DNA of 64,000 nucleotides, taken from NCBI RefSeq assembly GCF_018998565.1, contig NZ_JAHNZO010000025.1, positions 1 through 64,000 of the forward strand, written 5' to 3'. This DNA comes from Paenibacillus oleatilyticus (lineage in GTDB: Bacteria > Bacillota > Bacilli > Paenibacillales > NBRC-103111). Of this stretch, positions 7,962 to 17,222 are shown piece after piece. Numbering within the stretch: the stretch's first letter is position 1; each line of letters starts with the position of its first letter. The notes under the pieces are model-generated. The model saw only the letters and a list, made by a program, of their open reading frames with translations, did not search any database and was not told the origin of the DNA. Both the position numbers and the translations under genes were made by a program.

Positions 7962-8266
7962 ATAAGTTAACATGAATCAAAGCGATGACTGGGACGAGTA
8001 CTTGACGTCCAGCGGAGGCCAGCGAACCGGGGGGATGGTGCGAGCCCGGACTTCGGCGGTCAAGGAATATCCCCCAGGAGCATCTCTTGAACCTCGTTCC
8101 GGAAGTAAAGAGCATCGGCTGATCCCGTTATCGATCAATGGAGCGAAGACTTCGAGCAGGGCAGGGACCGTGAAGATCACGGGCGATTGCTTTGACGCTT
8201 GGTCGTCTTAATCAGGGTGGTACCGCGAGACTTCTCGTCCCTTAGGGATGCGAGGTCTTTTTTTTG
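7962..8266 (+). ncRNA. T-box riboswitch, isoleucine specific, ileS leader
   Basis: Tandem structural features of a T-box leader are visible. Stem I has the AGTA turn (7997-8000), with CTTGAC (8001-8006) pairing to GTCAAG (8059-8064). The specifier loop reads GAAT followed by ATC (8069-8071), an isoleucine codon. The conserved T-box AGGGTGGTACCGCG lies at 8214-8227 and its UGGU fits a tRNA with discriminator A. A terminator stem (about 8228-8257) and a run of T follow. Uncharged tRNA-Ile should favour the antiterminator and switch on ileS. Confidence 0.93.
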
Positions 8267-8296
8267 TTGCAAATTCAGTTAGGAGTGAGACAATCA

Positions 8297-11065
8297 ATGG
8301 ATTATGGAAAAACGCTAAACTTGCTGCAAACGGACTTTCCGATGCGCGGCAACCTTCCGCAGGCTGAACCGAAAATGCAACAGCATTGGGACGAGACGGA
8401 CATCTACCGTCAAGTGCAGGAGAGCCGTAAGGGCAAACCGAAGTTTGTTTTGCACGACGGACCGCCATATGCGAACGGCGACATTCATATCGGCCACGCG
8501 CTGAACAAAATTTTAAAGGACATTATTGTCCGTTTCAAAACGATGCAGGGCTACGATGCGCCTTACGTGCCGGGCTGGGATACGCACGGCTTGCCGATCG
8601 AGCAGGCCATCACCAACAGCGGCAAAGTCGACCGGAAAAAAATGAGCGTGCCGGAATTCCGCGACTATTGCAAAGACTACGCTTTGCAGTGGGTGGAGAA
8701 GCAAAAAGCGCAGTTCAAGCGTCTCGGTATCCGCGGCGATTGGGATCGCCCGTATATTACGCTGCTGCCTGAATACGAAGCGCAGCAAATCCGCGTTTTC
8801 GGCGGGATGGTGACGAAAGGCTACATCTACAAAGGGTTGAAGCCGGTGTACTGGTCGCCTTCTTCGGAAAGCGCGCTGGCGGAAGCCGAGATCGAATACC
8901 GCGACAAGACGTCGGCTTCGATTTACGTAGCTTTCGACGTACAGGACGGCAAAGGCAAGCTGCCTGCGGACGCCGCCATCGTCATCTGGACGACGACGCC
9001 TTGGACGATACCGGCGAACCTGGGGATCAGCGTCCATCCGGATTTCGACTACGTCCTGGTAGAAGCGGGAGGCCGGAAGTTTGTGCTGGCGCAAGGACTG
9101 CTCGAAGCGGCGGCCAAGGAGATCGGCTGGACTGATGTGAACGTTGTACAGACGTTCAAGGGCAGCGAGCTGGAGCATGTGCTCTGCCGCCATCCGTTCT
9201 ACGACCGGACGTCGCTCGTGATGACCGGCGAGCATGTGACGCTGGAAGCCGGGACGGGCTGCGTACACACCGCTCCGGGGCACGGGGAAGATGACTTCGT
9301 GATCGGGCAAAAATACGGTCTCGGTGTCTTGTGTCCGGTGGACGACCAGGGGCATATGACCGCGGAAGCGCCGGGCTTTGAAGGGCTGTTTTACGATAAA
9401 GCCAATAAAGCGATCACGGAAAAGCTTCAAGAAAGCGGCCACCTGTTGAAAATGAGCTTTATTCAACACCAATATCCACATGACTGGCGGACGAAGAAGC
9501 CGGTTATTTTCCGGGCGACCGAGCAGTGGTTCGCATCGGTGGACAAATTCCGCCAAGCGATGCTGGACGAGATCAAGCGCGTGAAGTGGACGCCAGAGTG
9601 GGGCGAGATTCGCCTTCATAACATGATCGCCGATCGCGGCGACTGGTGTATTTCCCGTCAGCGGGCGTGGGGCGTGCCGATTCCGATCTTTTACTGCCGC
9701 AGCTGCAACGAGCCGCTGGTCAATGAGACGACGATCGAACATGTCGCTTCGATTTTCGAGAAGGAAGGCTCCAACGCCTGGTTCCTGCGTGACGAGAAGG
9801 AGCTGCTCCCGGCGGGTATCGTTTGTCCGAAATGCGGTCATGACCACTTCCGCAAAGAAACGGATATTATGGACGTATGGTTCGATTCCGGGTCCAGTCA
9901 TTCGGCTGTGCTCGAAACACGGGAAGAGCTGCAATGGCCGGCCGATCTGTATTTGGAGGGCTCGGACCAATACCGCGGCTGGTATAACTCGTCCTTAATT
10001 ACCGGCGTGGCAGTCAAAGGACAAGCGCCGTACAAAGGCATTCTGAGCCACGGCTTTACGCTGGACGGCGAAGGACGCAAAATGTCCAAATCGCTTGGCA
10101 ACACGATCGATCCGAATCAGATGTGCAACAAGCTGGGCGCCGATATTTTGCGCTTGTGGGTGTCTTCGACCGACTTCCAGGCGGATCAGCGCATCTCGGA
10201 CAACATTTTGAACCAAATTGCCGAGAGCTACCGGAAAATTCGCAACACGCTGCGCTTTTTGCTCGGCAACCTGTCAGATTTCGATCCGGCCAAAGACCGC
10301 GTAGCCGTCGAGCAAATGAGCGAATTGGATCGGTTCGCGCTGCTGCGTCTGCACCGGATGACGGATCGTGTCATTAAGGCGTACGACAACTACGATTTCC
10401 ACGTGGTGTATCAGACCGTGAACCATTTCTGCGCGGTTGATATGAGCGCGTTCTATCTGGATATTTTGAAAGACCGGTTGTATGCCAGCCTTCCGTCCGA
10501 TCCGGCACGCAGAGCGGCGCAAACCGTATTATACGATGCGCTGACGGCAATAACTAAGTTGATTGCTCCGATTTTGCCGCATACGGCCGATGAAGTATGG
10601 AAGTACATTCCAGGTACGACACTGCCGAGCGTACAGCTCGCAGAGCTGCCGACGGTCGATGCAAACTTATTTGATGCAAATCTGGAACAAAAATGGGAAA
10701 AATTCAGCGGCGTGCGCGACGATGTGCTGAAAGCACTGGAGGAAGCTCGGAAGGAAAAGCTGATCGGCAATTCGCTCAGCGCCTCGGTACATTTGTACCC
10801 GAGTGCAGAGACGTACGAACTGCTCGGCGGCTTCGAACGATTGGATCTGCTGTTTATCGTTTCCGCGGTGACAGTTCATCATCCTGACGAGACAGCCCCA
10901 GAGGGAGCTCAAACGTTCAAGGGGCTTGCCGTAAAAGTTGCTGTGGCCGATGGGGAGAAGTGTGAACGCTGCTGGATCGTTACGCCGGAGGTCGGTCATG
11001 ACTCCGAGCACCCGACGCTGTGCAAACGCTGCTCGGAAGTGTTGAAAGCCAGCGCTGCAGGCTGA
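8297..11065 (+). CDS. ileS: Isoleucyl-tRNA synthetase
   Basis: Charges tRNA-Ile with isoleucine. The 922-residue class I synthetase has HIGH at residues 64-67 (PPYANGDIHIGHA), KMSKS at 595-599, the CP1 editing domain (TTPWTIPANLGIS and GTGCVHTAPGHGEDDF) and a C-terminal zinc motif (CERCW and CKRC, about residues 890-915). The KMSKS sequence and zinc motif indicate the common bacterial type. ATG 8297 follows AGGAG at 8281-8285. Expression is controlled by the T-box leader just upstream. Confidence 0.98.
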   Translation: MDYGKTLNLLQTDFPMRGNLPQAEPKMQQHWDETDIYRQVQESRKGKPKFVLHDGPPYANGDIHIGHALNKILKDIIVRFKTMQGYDAPYVPGWDTHGLPIEQAITNSGKVDRKKMSVPEFRDYCKDYALQWVEKQKAQFKRLGIRGDWDRPYITLLPEYEAQQIRVFGGMVTKGYIYKGLKPVYWSPSSESALAEAEIEYRDKTSASIYVAFDVQDGKGKLPADAAIVIWTTTPWTIPANLGISVHPDFDYVLVEAGGRKFVLAQGLLEAAAKEIGWTDVNVVQTFKGSELEHVLCRHPFYDRTSLVMTGEHVTLEAGTGCVHTAPGHGEDDFVIGQKYGLGVLCPVDDQGHMTAEAPGFEGLFYDKANKAITEKLQESGHLLKMSFIQHQYPHDWRTKKPVIFRATEQWFASVDKFRQAMLDEIKRVKWTPEWGEIRLHNMIADRGDWCISRQRAWGVPIPIFYCRSCNEPLVNETTIEHVASIFEKEGSNAWFLRDEKELLPAGIVCPKCGHDHFRKETDIMDVWFDSGSSHSAVLETREELQWPADLYLEGSDQYRGWYNSSLITGVAVKGQAPYKGILSHGFTLDGEGRKMSKSLGNTIDPNQMCNKLGADILRLWVSSTDFQADQRISDNILNQIAESYRKIRNTLRFLLGNLSDFDPAKDRVAVEQMSELDRFALLRLHRMTDRVIKAYDNYDFHVVYQTVNHFCAVDMSAFYLDILKDRLYASLPSDPARRAAQTVLYDALTAITKLIAPILPHTADEVWKYIPGTTLPSVQLAELPTVDANLFDANLEQKWEKFSGVRDDVLKALEEARKEKLIGNSLSASVHLYPSAETYELLGGFERLDLLFIVSAVTVHHPDETAPEGAQTFKGLAVKVAVADGEKCERCWIVTPEVGHDSEHPTLCKRCSEVLKASAAG

Positions 11066-11081
11066 GGGGCTAGCGAGCCAT

Positions 11082-11108
11082 CCATGGGAAGGGAAGTTCT
11101 TCCCATGG
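11082..11108. repeat. Perfect intercistronic hairpin between ileS and the DUF5665 gene
   Basis: CCATGGGAAG (11082-11091) and CTTCCCATGG (11099-11108) form a 10-bp stem with a 7-base loop. No T run follows, so it is more likely an mRNA processing or stability element than a terminator. Confidence 0.55.
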
Positions 11109-11143
11109 AAAGCTCGTTATTTGAACCCCGGGAGGGTTGCGCA

Positions 11144-11470
11144 ATGGAACAGACGACGAAAAAGAACGACCAGGAAAAGCTGCTAGAGCAGGTTCACAAA
11201 AAAGTTAGCGAAATTGCGGCGAACATCGAACGGACGCAAATTGCCGACTACGTTCTGCTCATGAATAGCCCGATCCGCCTGATTTGGACCAACCTGCTTG
11301 CCGGGATTTCACGCGGCGTAGGCATTGCGATCGGTTTTACCATTTTTGCGTCTACGATCTTGTATCTGCTGCAGGCGCTTAACGTGTTAAACTTGCCTAT
11401 TATCGGGAATTATATTGCCGATATTGTCAAGCATGTGCAGTACCAGTTGGAAGGAAGAAGGACGTTCTAG
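11144..11470 (+). CDS. Small DUF5665-type membrane protein
   Basis: The 108-residue product has a charged, helical N-terminal half (EKLLEQVHKKVSEIAANIER) and one strong transmembrane segment (about residues 58-85, GVGIAIGFTIFASTILYLL), followed by an amphipathic tail ending in basic residues. This arrangement fits the DUF5665 family of Firmicutes; no function is known. ATG 11144 has GGGAGG upstream. It lies between ileS and a convergent DksA-like gene with only 7 bases between stops and may be read through from ileS. Confidence 0.75.
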   Translation: MEQTTKKNDQEKLLEQVHKKVSEIAANIERTQIADYVLLMNSPIRLIWTNLLAGISRGVGIAIGFTIFASTILYLLQALNVLNLPIIGNYIADIVKHVQYQLEGRRTF

Positions 11471-11477
11471 ATCAACC

Positions 11478-12248
11478 TTACGAAAAACGGTCTTCGGCTT
11501 CTTCCTCGGGTTCGAGCAAGCCGTCTCCTTCGCCGCTGCGCATATAGTGTTGGTACGCCTTATTGCGGACGACCGTGACCTGACGGCCATACATGTCGGT
11601 GGCCAGGAAGCTTTCGATCGGTTCGACGTATCCTTCGGATTCGTCGGCTTCGATCTGCATCTCGTTGTAGCTGTCGGATTCGTTCGGATCGTCGGCCATC
11701 GCCGGCGTATTGGACGTTCCCCAGCTTTCGACGATTTGCCAGGCGTCTTCGCCGTCGAACTGCGTCTGCCCTTCGCGTTCGTCGAGACTAGTTCTTCCGA
11801 ACGGCGGGTCAAGAAATTTTTCTTCCGCGGGCCGGCGTTGGGACATATCGGGGTCGGGTACATGCTCGACGCAGTAGGCGGTTGTAGGGACGGCTTCCAG
11901 CCGTTCGTGCGGAATCGGCTGCCCGCATACCCGGCAAATGCCGTATTCTCCCGATTCCATACGCGCCAGAGCCTCGTTGATGTCGGTAAGCTGGTGCTCG
12001 GCATTTTCGTGAAGGGCGATATCTTTGCCGCGTTCGTACATCTCGGTGCCCAAATCGCCGGGATGGTTGTCATAGTTGGAAAGCTCTCCGGTCTGGACGC
12101 GCATGGAATCGCCAAGTCCCATATGCTCGCGCGATTCCAAGTGCCGCTCCAGCCACTGCTTTTCTTCCGTCAGCTTGGCTTTGAGCGCTTGGATCTGCTG
12201 CCCGGTAAGCGGACCGGGTGAACCGGATTCGAACGGAAGGTTAGTCAA
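11478..12248 (-). CDS. TraR/DksA-type zinc-finger protein, YteA/YlyA family
   Basis: DksA-like regulator expected to act on RNA polymerase. In B. subtilis ylyA sits at this place (ileS-ylyA-lspA) and affects sigma-G-dependent transcription; YteA is a close paralogue. The 256-residue product has a helical N terminus, then the zinc knuckle YGICRVCGQPIP ending YCVEH (Cys3-His ligands), and a long acidic C-terminal tail. The start is TTG 12248, eight bases after CCTCCT on the plus strand (AGGAGG on the gene strand). An upstream ATG at 12302 would span the ribosome-binding site. It is on the opposite strand from its neighbours, unlike in B. subtilis. Confidence 0.85.
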   Translation of the reverse strand: MTNLPFESGSPGPLTGQQIQALKAKLTEEKQWLERHLESREHMGLGDSMRVQTGELSNYDNHPGDLGTEMYERGKDIALHENAEHQLTDINEALARMESGEYGICRVCGQPIPHERLEAVPTTAYCVEHVPDPDMSQRRPAEEKFLDPPFGRTSLDEREGQTQFDGEDAWQIVESWGTSNTPAMADDPNESDSYNEMQIEADESEGYVEPIESFLATDMYGRQVTVVRNKAYQHYMRSGEGDGLLEPEEEAEDRFS

Positions 12249-12365
12249 GAAAAGCGCCTCCTTTTGTTTAAAGCAAGCATGTATCGTTATGTTTCGCGCC
12301 ACCCGTTGTTTTTAGCTAGGTAAATGTATGCAGGTTGTCAGCAAGCCCAATAAGGAGTTGTTATC

Positions 12366-12893
12366 TTGAGATATTACATTTATGCTTTTATCGTTCTCCT
12401 GTTGGACCAGGCTACCAAATGGCTTATTGTAAGCCGATTGGAGCTAGGGGAATCGCGATCGGTTATCGGCGATTTTTTCCAAATCACCTCCCATCGGAAC
12501 GCCGGAGCGGCCTTCGGCATTTTGCAAAATCAGCGTTGGTTTTTCCTGGCGATTACCGTTCTTGTAGCGGTTGGGGTGGTCTGGTATTTGCAGAAGACGC
12601 GAAAAGAAGGAAAGAAGCTGCTGCCTTTTGCTCTGAGTTTGCTGCTTGGAGGGGCACTCGGCAATTTTATCGACCGTGCGCTGTTCGGCGAAGTTGTGGA
12701 TTTTCTCGATTTTCACTTCCGCTTCAGTTTCTTCGGCATCCCGGTGAACTATCCGTTCCCGATCTTTAACATTGCCGATTCCGCCATCGTCGTCGGGGTC
12801 GCCTTGATCTTCGTTGATTCACTGATCAGCTGGCGCCAGGAAGCGAAGCAAAACGCAGCCAACAAGCTGGAAAGCGGGGACGCGCAATCATGA
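12366..12893 (+). CDS. lspA: Lipoprotein signal peptidase (signal peptidase II)
   Basis: Membrane aspartic protease that removes signal peptides from prolipoproteins after lipidation. Four hydrophobic segments are visible. The catalytic aspartates are about residues 103 (GGALGNFIDR) and 138 (FNIADSAI), and SHRNAGAAFGI is also conserved. The start is TTG 12366 with AAGGAG about ten bases upstream. It overlaps rluD by four bases (ATGA). Several lipoproteins in this window (adaptors, binding protein) would be substrates. Confidence 0.96.
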   Translation: MRYYIYAFIVLLLDQATKWLIVSRLELGESRSVIGDFFQITSHRNAGAAFGILQNQRWFFLAITVLVAVGVVWYLQKTRKEGKKLLPFALSLLLGGALGNFIDRALFGEVVDFLDFHFRFSFFGIPVNYPFPIFNIADSAIVVGVALIFVDSLISWRQEAKQNAANKLESGDAQS

Positions 12894-13843
12894 ATGTGAC
12901 CGAGCAAGGATGGTCGGAGCAGGACCAGCGATTCGAATGGACGGCCGAACCGGAAGACGCCGGTGAACGCATCGATAAGTTCATTACGGAAGCGCTGGAG
13001 GAAGAAGTGTCCCGCACGCAAGTGCAGCAATGGATCAAGGACGGCTGCGTGAAGGTTGACGGCCGCGCCGTGAAGCCTAACTACAAGCTTTCCGAAGGAG
13101 ACGCCATGACCCTGGTCATGCCCGAACCGGAAGAGCTGGTGCTTACCCCGGAACCGATTCCGCTGGACGTTGTGTATGAGGATTCCGACGTGATTGTCGT
13201 AAACAAGCCGCGAGGTATGGTCGTCCACCCGGCGCCGGGACATTACAGCGGAACGCTCGTCAACGCGCTTTTGTATCATTGTAAGGATTTGTCCGGCATT
13301 AACGGCGTCGTTCGGCCCGGCATCGTTCATCGTATCGATAAGGATACATCGGGTTTGCTGATGGCCGCGAAAAACGATCTGGCTCATTCGGGGCTGGCTG
13401 CTCAACTTAAGGCGCATACGGTCAATCGCAAATATTATGCCCTTGTGCATGGAAACGTTCCGCACGAGAACGGCACCGTCGATGCGCCGATCGGACGAGA
13501 TCCGAAGGATCGGAAGCTGTATACCGTCACCGAACGGAACAGCAAGCATGCGGTCACGCATTTTCTCGTAGTGGAGAGGTTCGGCGATTATACGCTATTG
13601 GAGCTGAAGCTGGAGACGGGGCGCACGCATCAGATTCGGGTGCACATGAAATTCATCGGACATCCGCTTGTAGGAGATCCGGCTTACGGTCCTTCCAAAA
13701 GCAAGGGAGTCCTGATGGAAGGACAAGCGCTTCACGCGGCCGTGCTCGGATTCGAGCATCCGCGCTCGGGAGCGGAGCTGCAGTTCGAAGCGCCGATTCC
13801 GGACGATATGCAGCGGCTTCTTGAAGTGCTGCGAACAAGGTAA
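12890..13843 (+). CDS. rluD: RluA/RluD family ribosomal pseudouridine synthase (YlyB)
   Basis: Converts uridines of large-subunit rRNA to pseudouridine. The 317-residue protein has an N-terminal S4 domain (about residues 23-90, ERIDKFITEAL, VQQWIKDGCVKVDGRAV) and a catalytic domain with HRIDKDTSGLLM, catalytic Asp about residue 150. Other motifs are NKPRGMVVHPA and GRTHQIRVHM. Translationally coupled to lspA, the same pair as lspA-ylyB in B. subtilis. The exact target uridines cannot be told from sequence. Confidence 0.93.
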   Translation: MNVTEQGWSEQDQRFEWTAEPEDAGERIDKFITEALEEEVSRTQVQQWIKDGCVKVDGRAVKPNYKLSEGDAMTLVMPEPEELVLTPEPIPLDVVYEDSDVIVVNKPRGMVVHPAPGHYSGTLVNALLYHCKDLSGINGVVRPGIVHRIDKDTSGLLMAAKNDLAHSGLAAQLKAHTVNRKYYALVHGNVPHENGTVDAPIGRDPKDRKLYTVTERNSKHAVTHFLVVERFGDYTLLELKLETGRTHQIRVHMKFIGHPLVGDPAYGPSKSKGVLMEGQALHAAVLGFEHPRSGAELQFEAPIPDDMQRLLEVLRTR

Positions 13844-13869
13844 CAAGGTAAGGGACATGGGGGAACACT

Positions 13870-15033
13870 ATGGAACAGCTTGAGCGCTTGATAAACCCAA
13901 GTGTAAAAGAGATTCAAATCTCTGGCATTCGGAAAATTTCCAATTTGGTTGCGAATTATAAAGACGCCCTCACGCTGACGATCGGCCAGCCTGATTTTCC
14001 GACACCGGATCACATTATGCGCGCAGCTGAGCGGGCCATCGAAGAGCACCGTACGACCTATACGCCGAATGCGGGTCTGCTTGAGCTCCGGCAGGCTGCA
14101 GCGGCGTTCATGGAACGCAAATACGGGCTCGGCTATTCCGGGCTGGAGGAAGTGCTCGTAACCGTGGGCGCGAGTCAAGCGCTGGACATTACGCTTCGCA
14201 CGATTTTGGAACCGGGAAGCGAAGTAATCCTGCCGGGGCCGATCTACCCGGGCTATGAGCCGCTCATTCGCCTGTGCGGCGGCGTGCCGGTTTATGCGGA
14301 TACCCGCGGCACCGGCTTCAAACTGACGGCGGACGTACTGGAGCCGTATTTGACCGATAAAACGCGGTGTGTCATTTTGGCTTATCCGTCCAATCCGACC
14401 GGCCGGGTGATGAGCGCAGAGGAGCTTGCCGATATCGCCCAGCTGCTCGAATCGCGCAAGCTGTTCATCATTTCCGACGAAATCTACAGCGAGTTGATCT
14501 ATGACGGGCCTCATCGTTCCATTGCCTCCCTGCCTAGGATGCGGGAGCGTACCATCGTCATTAACGGATTGTCGAAATCGCATTCGATGACGGGGTGGCG
14601 AATCGGCTTTACGTTTGCCCCGGCTTATTTGACGCAGCACATGGTTAAGGTTCACCAATACAACGTCACCTGTGCGAGCTCGATCAGCCAGTATGCAGCC
14701 ATCGAAGCGCTGACGGCGGGACTCGACGATGCGCTGCCGATGAGAGCCGAGTATGTGAAACGGCGGGACTTCGTCTATGACCGGCTCGTCGAGATGGGCT
14801 TCGAGCTGGCGAAGCCGGAGGGAGCGTTTTATTTGTTCCCTTCGATTGAGCGCTTTGGCTTGTCTTCCATGGATTTTGCCATGAAGCTGCTGGACGAACA
14901 GCGGGTGGCCGTTGTGCCGGGAGATGCGTTCTCCGCGCTTGGGGAAGGCTATATCCGTTTATCGTACGCTTATTCGATGGACGTTTTGGAGCGGGCCATG
15001 GAGCGGTTGAAGGTGTTCGTAAACAGCCTGTAG
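13870..15033 (+). CDS. patA: N-acetyl-LL-diaminopimelate aminotransferase (PatA type)
   Basis: PLP enzyme of fold type I, 387 residues. The PLP lysine is about residue 236 in GLSKSHSMTGWRIGF; PSNPTGR and the C-terminal RLSYAYS are also present. B. subtilis PatA was implicated in transamination in the acetylated lysine branch, and here the gene is convergent with dapH and dapL, which supports that role. Other aromatic or branched substrates are possible. It lies 26 bases after rluD and shares a bidirectional terminator with dapL. Confidence 0.85.
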   Translation: MEQLERLINPSVKEIQISGIRKISNLVANYKDALTLTIGQPDFPTPDHIMRAAERAIEEHRTTYTPNAGLLELRQAAAAFMERKYGLGYSGLEEVLVTVGASQALDITLRTILEPGSEVILPGPIYPGYEPLIRLCGGVPVYADTRGTGFKLTADVLEPYLTDKTRCVILAYPSNPTGRVMSAEELADIAQLLESRKLFIISDEIYSELIYDGPHRSIASLPRMRERTIVINGLSKSHSMTGWRIGFTFAPAYLTQHMVKVHQYNVTCASSISQYAAIEALTAGLDDALPMRAEYVKRRDFVYDRLVEMGFELAKPEGAFYLFPSIERFGLSSMDFAMKLLDEQRVAVVPGDAFSALGEGYIRLSYAYSMDVLERAMERLKVFVNSL

Positions 15034-15037
15034 GTAA

Positions 15038-15097
15038 AAATAAAAGCTTCTCATCCCGTTTCTCTGTGACAGAGACGGTGACGAGAAGCTTTTATTT
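15038..15097. terminator. Bidirectional terminator between patA and dapL
   Basis: Perfect 15-bp complementary arms (15038-15052 and 15083-15097) with A/T-rich outer ends and a further inner stem (TCTCTG with CAGAGA). It serves patA on the plus strand and dapL on the minus strand. Confidence 0.9.
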
Positions 15098-15098
15098 G

Positions 15099-16247
15099 TT
15101 AGTGTTCGCTTTTCCAAGTCAGGAAGCGACTCATCAGGTCGATGGCCAGGTCGATGGCACGTTCGTCCGGCTCCAGCTTCGCATGATGCAGTCCGTAAGG
15201 GGTTCCGACGCCAAGCCAGAACATGAATCCGGGAATCGCTTCGAGAAAATAACCGAAATCTTCGCCGGTCATCGCTTCGGTACATTCGATGAGTTGAAGG
15301 GGAAGTGAATGATCGATTTCCCGAACCCAGTTCATAAATTGGCCCGTCACATCCGCCTCGTTAAACACCTGCCGGTAATTGGCGCCGTAATCGATCTCGG
15401 CCTTGCAGGCGAAAGCCGTCTCCATTCCGGCAACGAGCGCCTCGATCCGGGACTTGACGAGCGACATCGTTTCGGCCGAGAGTGTCCGGATCGTTCCTTC
15501 CAGACGGGCCGTCTCGGCGATAATATTTTGCTTCGTGCCGCCGTCGATCTTGCCGATCGTAATGACCGCCGAATCCAGGGGATTCACATTGCGGGAAATG
15601 ACGGTCTGCAGTTGTCCCACAAGCTGGCACGCGGCAATCACCATATCATTGGCGTTGTGCGGGAAAGCCGCATGTCCCCCCTTACCCGTGAGGGTGATGA
15701 ACAGCTCGGACGTATTGGCAAACAAGATGCCCGGTTTGGTAGCCACGGTGCCTACCGGATATTCCGGGGCGATATGCAAGGCGAAGATTTCGTCAGGCAT
15801 CCAGTCCCGAAGTTCTTCGCATTCGAGCATCGGCTTGGCGCCCCCGGGACCTTCTTCCGCGGGCTGAAAAATAAAGGTTAGATTATCGCGAATCGGCTGC
15901 TGTGCAAAATGAGTCAGGATACCGAGGCCGATGGACATATGCAGGTCGTGCCCGCAGGCGTGCATAAAGCCGGGATGCTCCGAGCGGAAGTCGTACCCGG
16001 TGTCTTCCGTAATCGGGAGCCCGTCGATGTCGGCGCGGTAGCCGAACCGGCGCTTGGGCGCGGTTCCTTTCACATTCACGATAATTCCGGTTCGCCAAGT
16101 TCGGACTTCGAGCCGCTCCTGCGGCAAGGTTGCGATGTAATCGAGCAAATACCGCTGGGTCTTATACTCCTGAAACCCGAGCTCCGGGATTTTATGCAAA
16201 TCTCTGCGGATTTGGACAAAGCGGCTCGGGTTGACGGCTACGGACAT
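15099..16247 (-). CDS. dapL: N-acetyldiaminopimelate deacetylase
   Basis: M20-family metallohydrolase that removes acetate from N-acetyl-LL-diaminopimelate. Metal-binding and catalytic motifs are visible: YRADIDGLP, HACGHDLHM, FQPAEEGPGGA and the C-terminal GVGTPYGLHHAKLEPDE. Length 382 residues, usual for YkuR. AAAGGAGG precedes the ATG. Follows dapH by 76 bases on the same strand, though a terminator-like hairpin lies between them. Together with patA it completes three steps of the acetylase pathway. Confidence 0.93.
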   Translation of the reverse strand: MSVAVNPSRFVQIRRDLHKIPELGFQEYKTQRYLLDYIATLPQERLEVRTWRTGIIVNVKGTAPKRRFGYRADIDGLPITEDTGYDFRSEHPGFMHACGHDLHMSIGLGILTHFAQQPIRDNLTFIFQPAEEGPGGAKPMLECEELRDWMPDEIFALHIAPEYPVGTVATKPGILFANTSELFITLTGKGGHAAFPHNANDMVIAACQLVGQLQTVISRNVNPLDSAVITIGKIDGGTKQNIIAETARLEGTIRTLSAETMSLVKSRIEALVAGMETAFACKAEIDYGANYRQVFNEADVTGQFMNWVREIDHSLPLQLIECTEAMTGEDFGYFLEAIPGFMFWLGVGTPYGLHHAKLEPDERAIDLAIDLMSRFLTWKSEH

Positions 16248-16278
16248 GGTGTCAATGCCTCCTTTGGTGAGGGAATGA

Positions 16279-16310
16279 AGAGAAAGGCCCGGCGTCTGAT
16301 CGCCGAGCCT
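16279..16310 (-). terminator. Hairpin with T tract after dapH
   Basis: On the minus strand GGCTCGGCG pairs with CGCCGGGCC around a short loop, followed by a T-rich tract. It could terminate or attenuate between dapH and dapL. Confidence 0.5.
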
Positions 16311-16323
16311 TGAATGCGCCGAA

Positions 16324-17037
16324 TTACAGATTGCGCAGATCTTTCAAAATTTCCGTTTTCGACTTCGTTTTGTCGTCTACTTTTTTAATGACGCGGGCAG
16401 GGGTACCGGCAACGACGCTGAATTCCGGCACGTCTTCCACGACGACTGCGCCTGCAGCGACGACGGAACCTTGTCCGACGCGCACGCCTTCGAGAATAAC
16501 GGCGTTAGCTCCGACGAGCACGTCGTCTTCGATCACGACAGGTTGAGCGGAAGGCGGCTCGATCACGCCCGCGAGGACGGCGCCTGCTCCGATGTGGCAC
16601 ATTTTGCCGACTTTCACGCGGCCGCCGAGAATGGCGTTCATATCGATCATCGTGCCTTCGCCGATAGTTACGCCGATGTTGATTACGGCTCCCATCATGA
16701 TGATTGCGTTATCGCCGATGCCGACCATGTCGCGGATAATCGCGCCCGGTTCGATGCGGGCATTAATATTTTTGAGGTCCAGCAGCGGTACTGCGGAATT
16801 GCGGCGGTCATTTTCGACGACATAGTCTTCGATTTTGCCAGCTTCCGCATCCAGCACGCTTTTTACTTCCGCCCAGTCGCCGAACAGCACGCCGCTTTTG
16901 CCGGAGATGAACGCTTGAATGTTGTCTCCGAAGGAGATGGATTCCAGGTCGCCTTTAACATATACTTTAACCGGAGTCTTTTTCTTGCTTGTTTTAATGA
17001 GATTAATAACGTCTTCCGTATTCATTTCGATCGACAT
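16324..17037 (-). CDS. dapH: Tetrahydrodipicolinate N-acetyltransferase
   Basis: Transfers acetyl from acetyl-CoA to tetrahydrodipicolinate, the committed step of the acetylated DAP branch. The 237-residue protein has an N-terminal family domain and a left-handed beta-helix of hexapeptide repeats (about residues 90-215: IEPGAIIRDMVGIGDNAIIM, NIGVTIGEGTMIDMNAILGG). The C-terminal GTPARVIKKVD is typical. The start has AAGGAG about 14 bases upstream, a little far. dapL follows. Confidence 0.95.
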   Translation of the reverse strand: MSIEMNTEDVINLIKTSKKKTPVKVYVKGDLESISFGDNIQAFISGKSGVLFGDWAEVKSVLDAEAGKIEDYVVENDRRNSAVPLLDLKNINARIEPGAIIRDMVGIGDNAIIMMGAVINIGVTIGEGTMIDMNAILGGRVKVGKMCHIGAGAVLAGVIEPPSAQPVVIEDDVLVGANAVILEGVRVGQGSVVAAGAVVVEDVPEFSVVAGTPARVIKKVDDKTKSKTEILKDLRNL

Positions 17038-17121
17038 AAACGGGATTCCAGCTCCTTATGTAGTGATACCGTGAACGAAAACGGGCATGATCCGTTGTCC
17101 CGAAGATCACGAACTACATCT

Positions 17122-17150
17122 TTTATAGCATAAAACGCATGCCCTAGCAA
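17122..17150 (-). promoter_or_regulatory. Putative sigma-A promoter of dapH-dapL
   Basis: On the minus strand TTGCTA (complement of 17145-17150) and TATAAA (complement of 17122-17127) with a 17-bp spacer, 85 bases before the dapH start. Confidence 0.5.
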
Positions 17151-17187
17151 TCCTTGGCCGGTTAATCGGAGGGCGACCCAGAATGTA

Positions 17188-17216
17188 TTGACATTGGGTG
17201 TCGAACATGGCATAAT
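17188..17216 (+). promoter_or_regulatory. Sigma-A promoter of the pyr operon
   Basis: TTGACA (17188-17193) and CATAAT (17211-17216) with a 17-bp spacer, just before the PyrR attenuator leader. Confidence 0.85.
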
Positions 17217-17222
17217 GCTTGT

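Noticed and set aside
8513..9970. Minus-strand open frame of 485 codons inside ileS
   Set aside because: Shadow of the synthetase gene.
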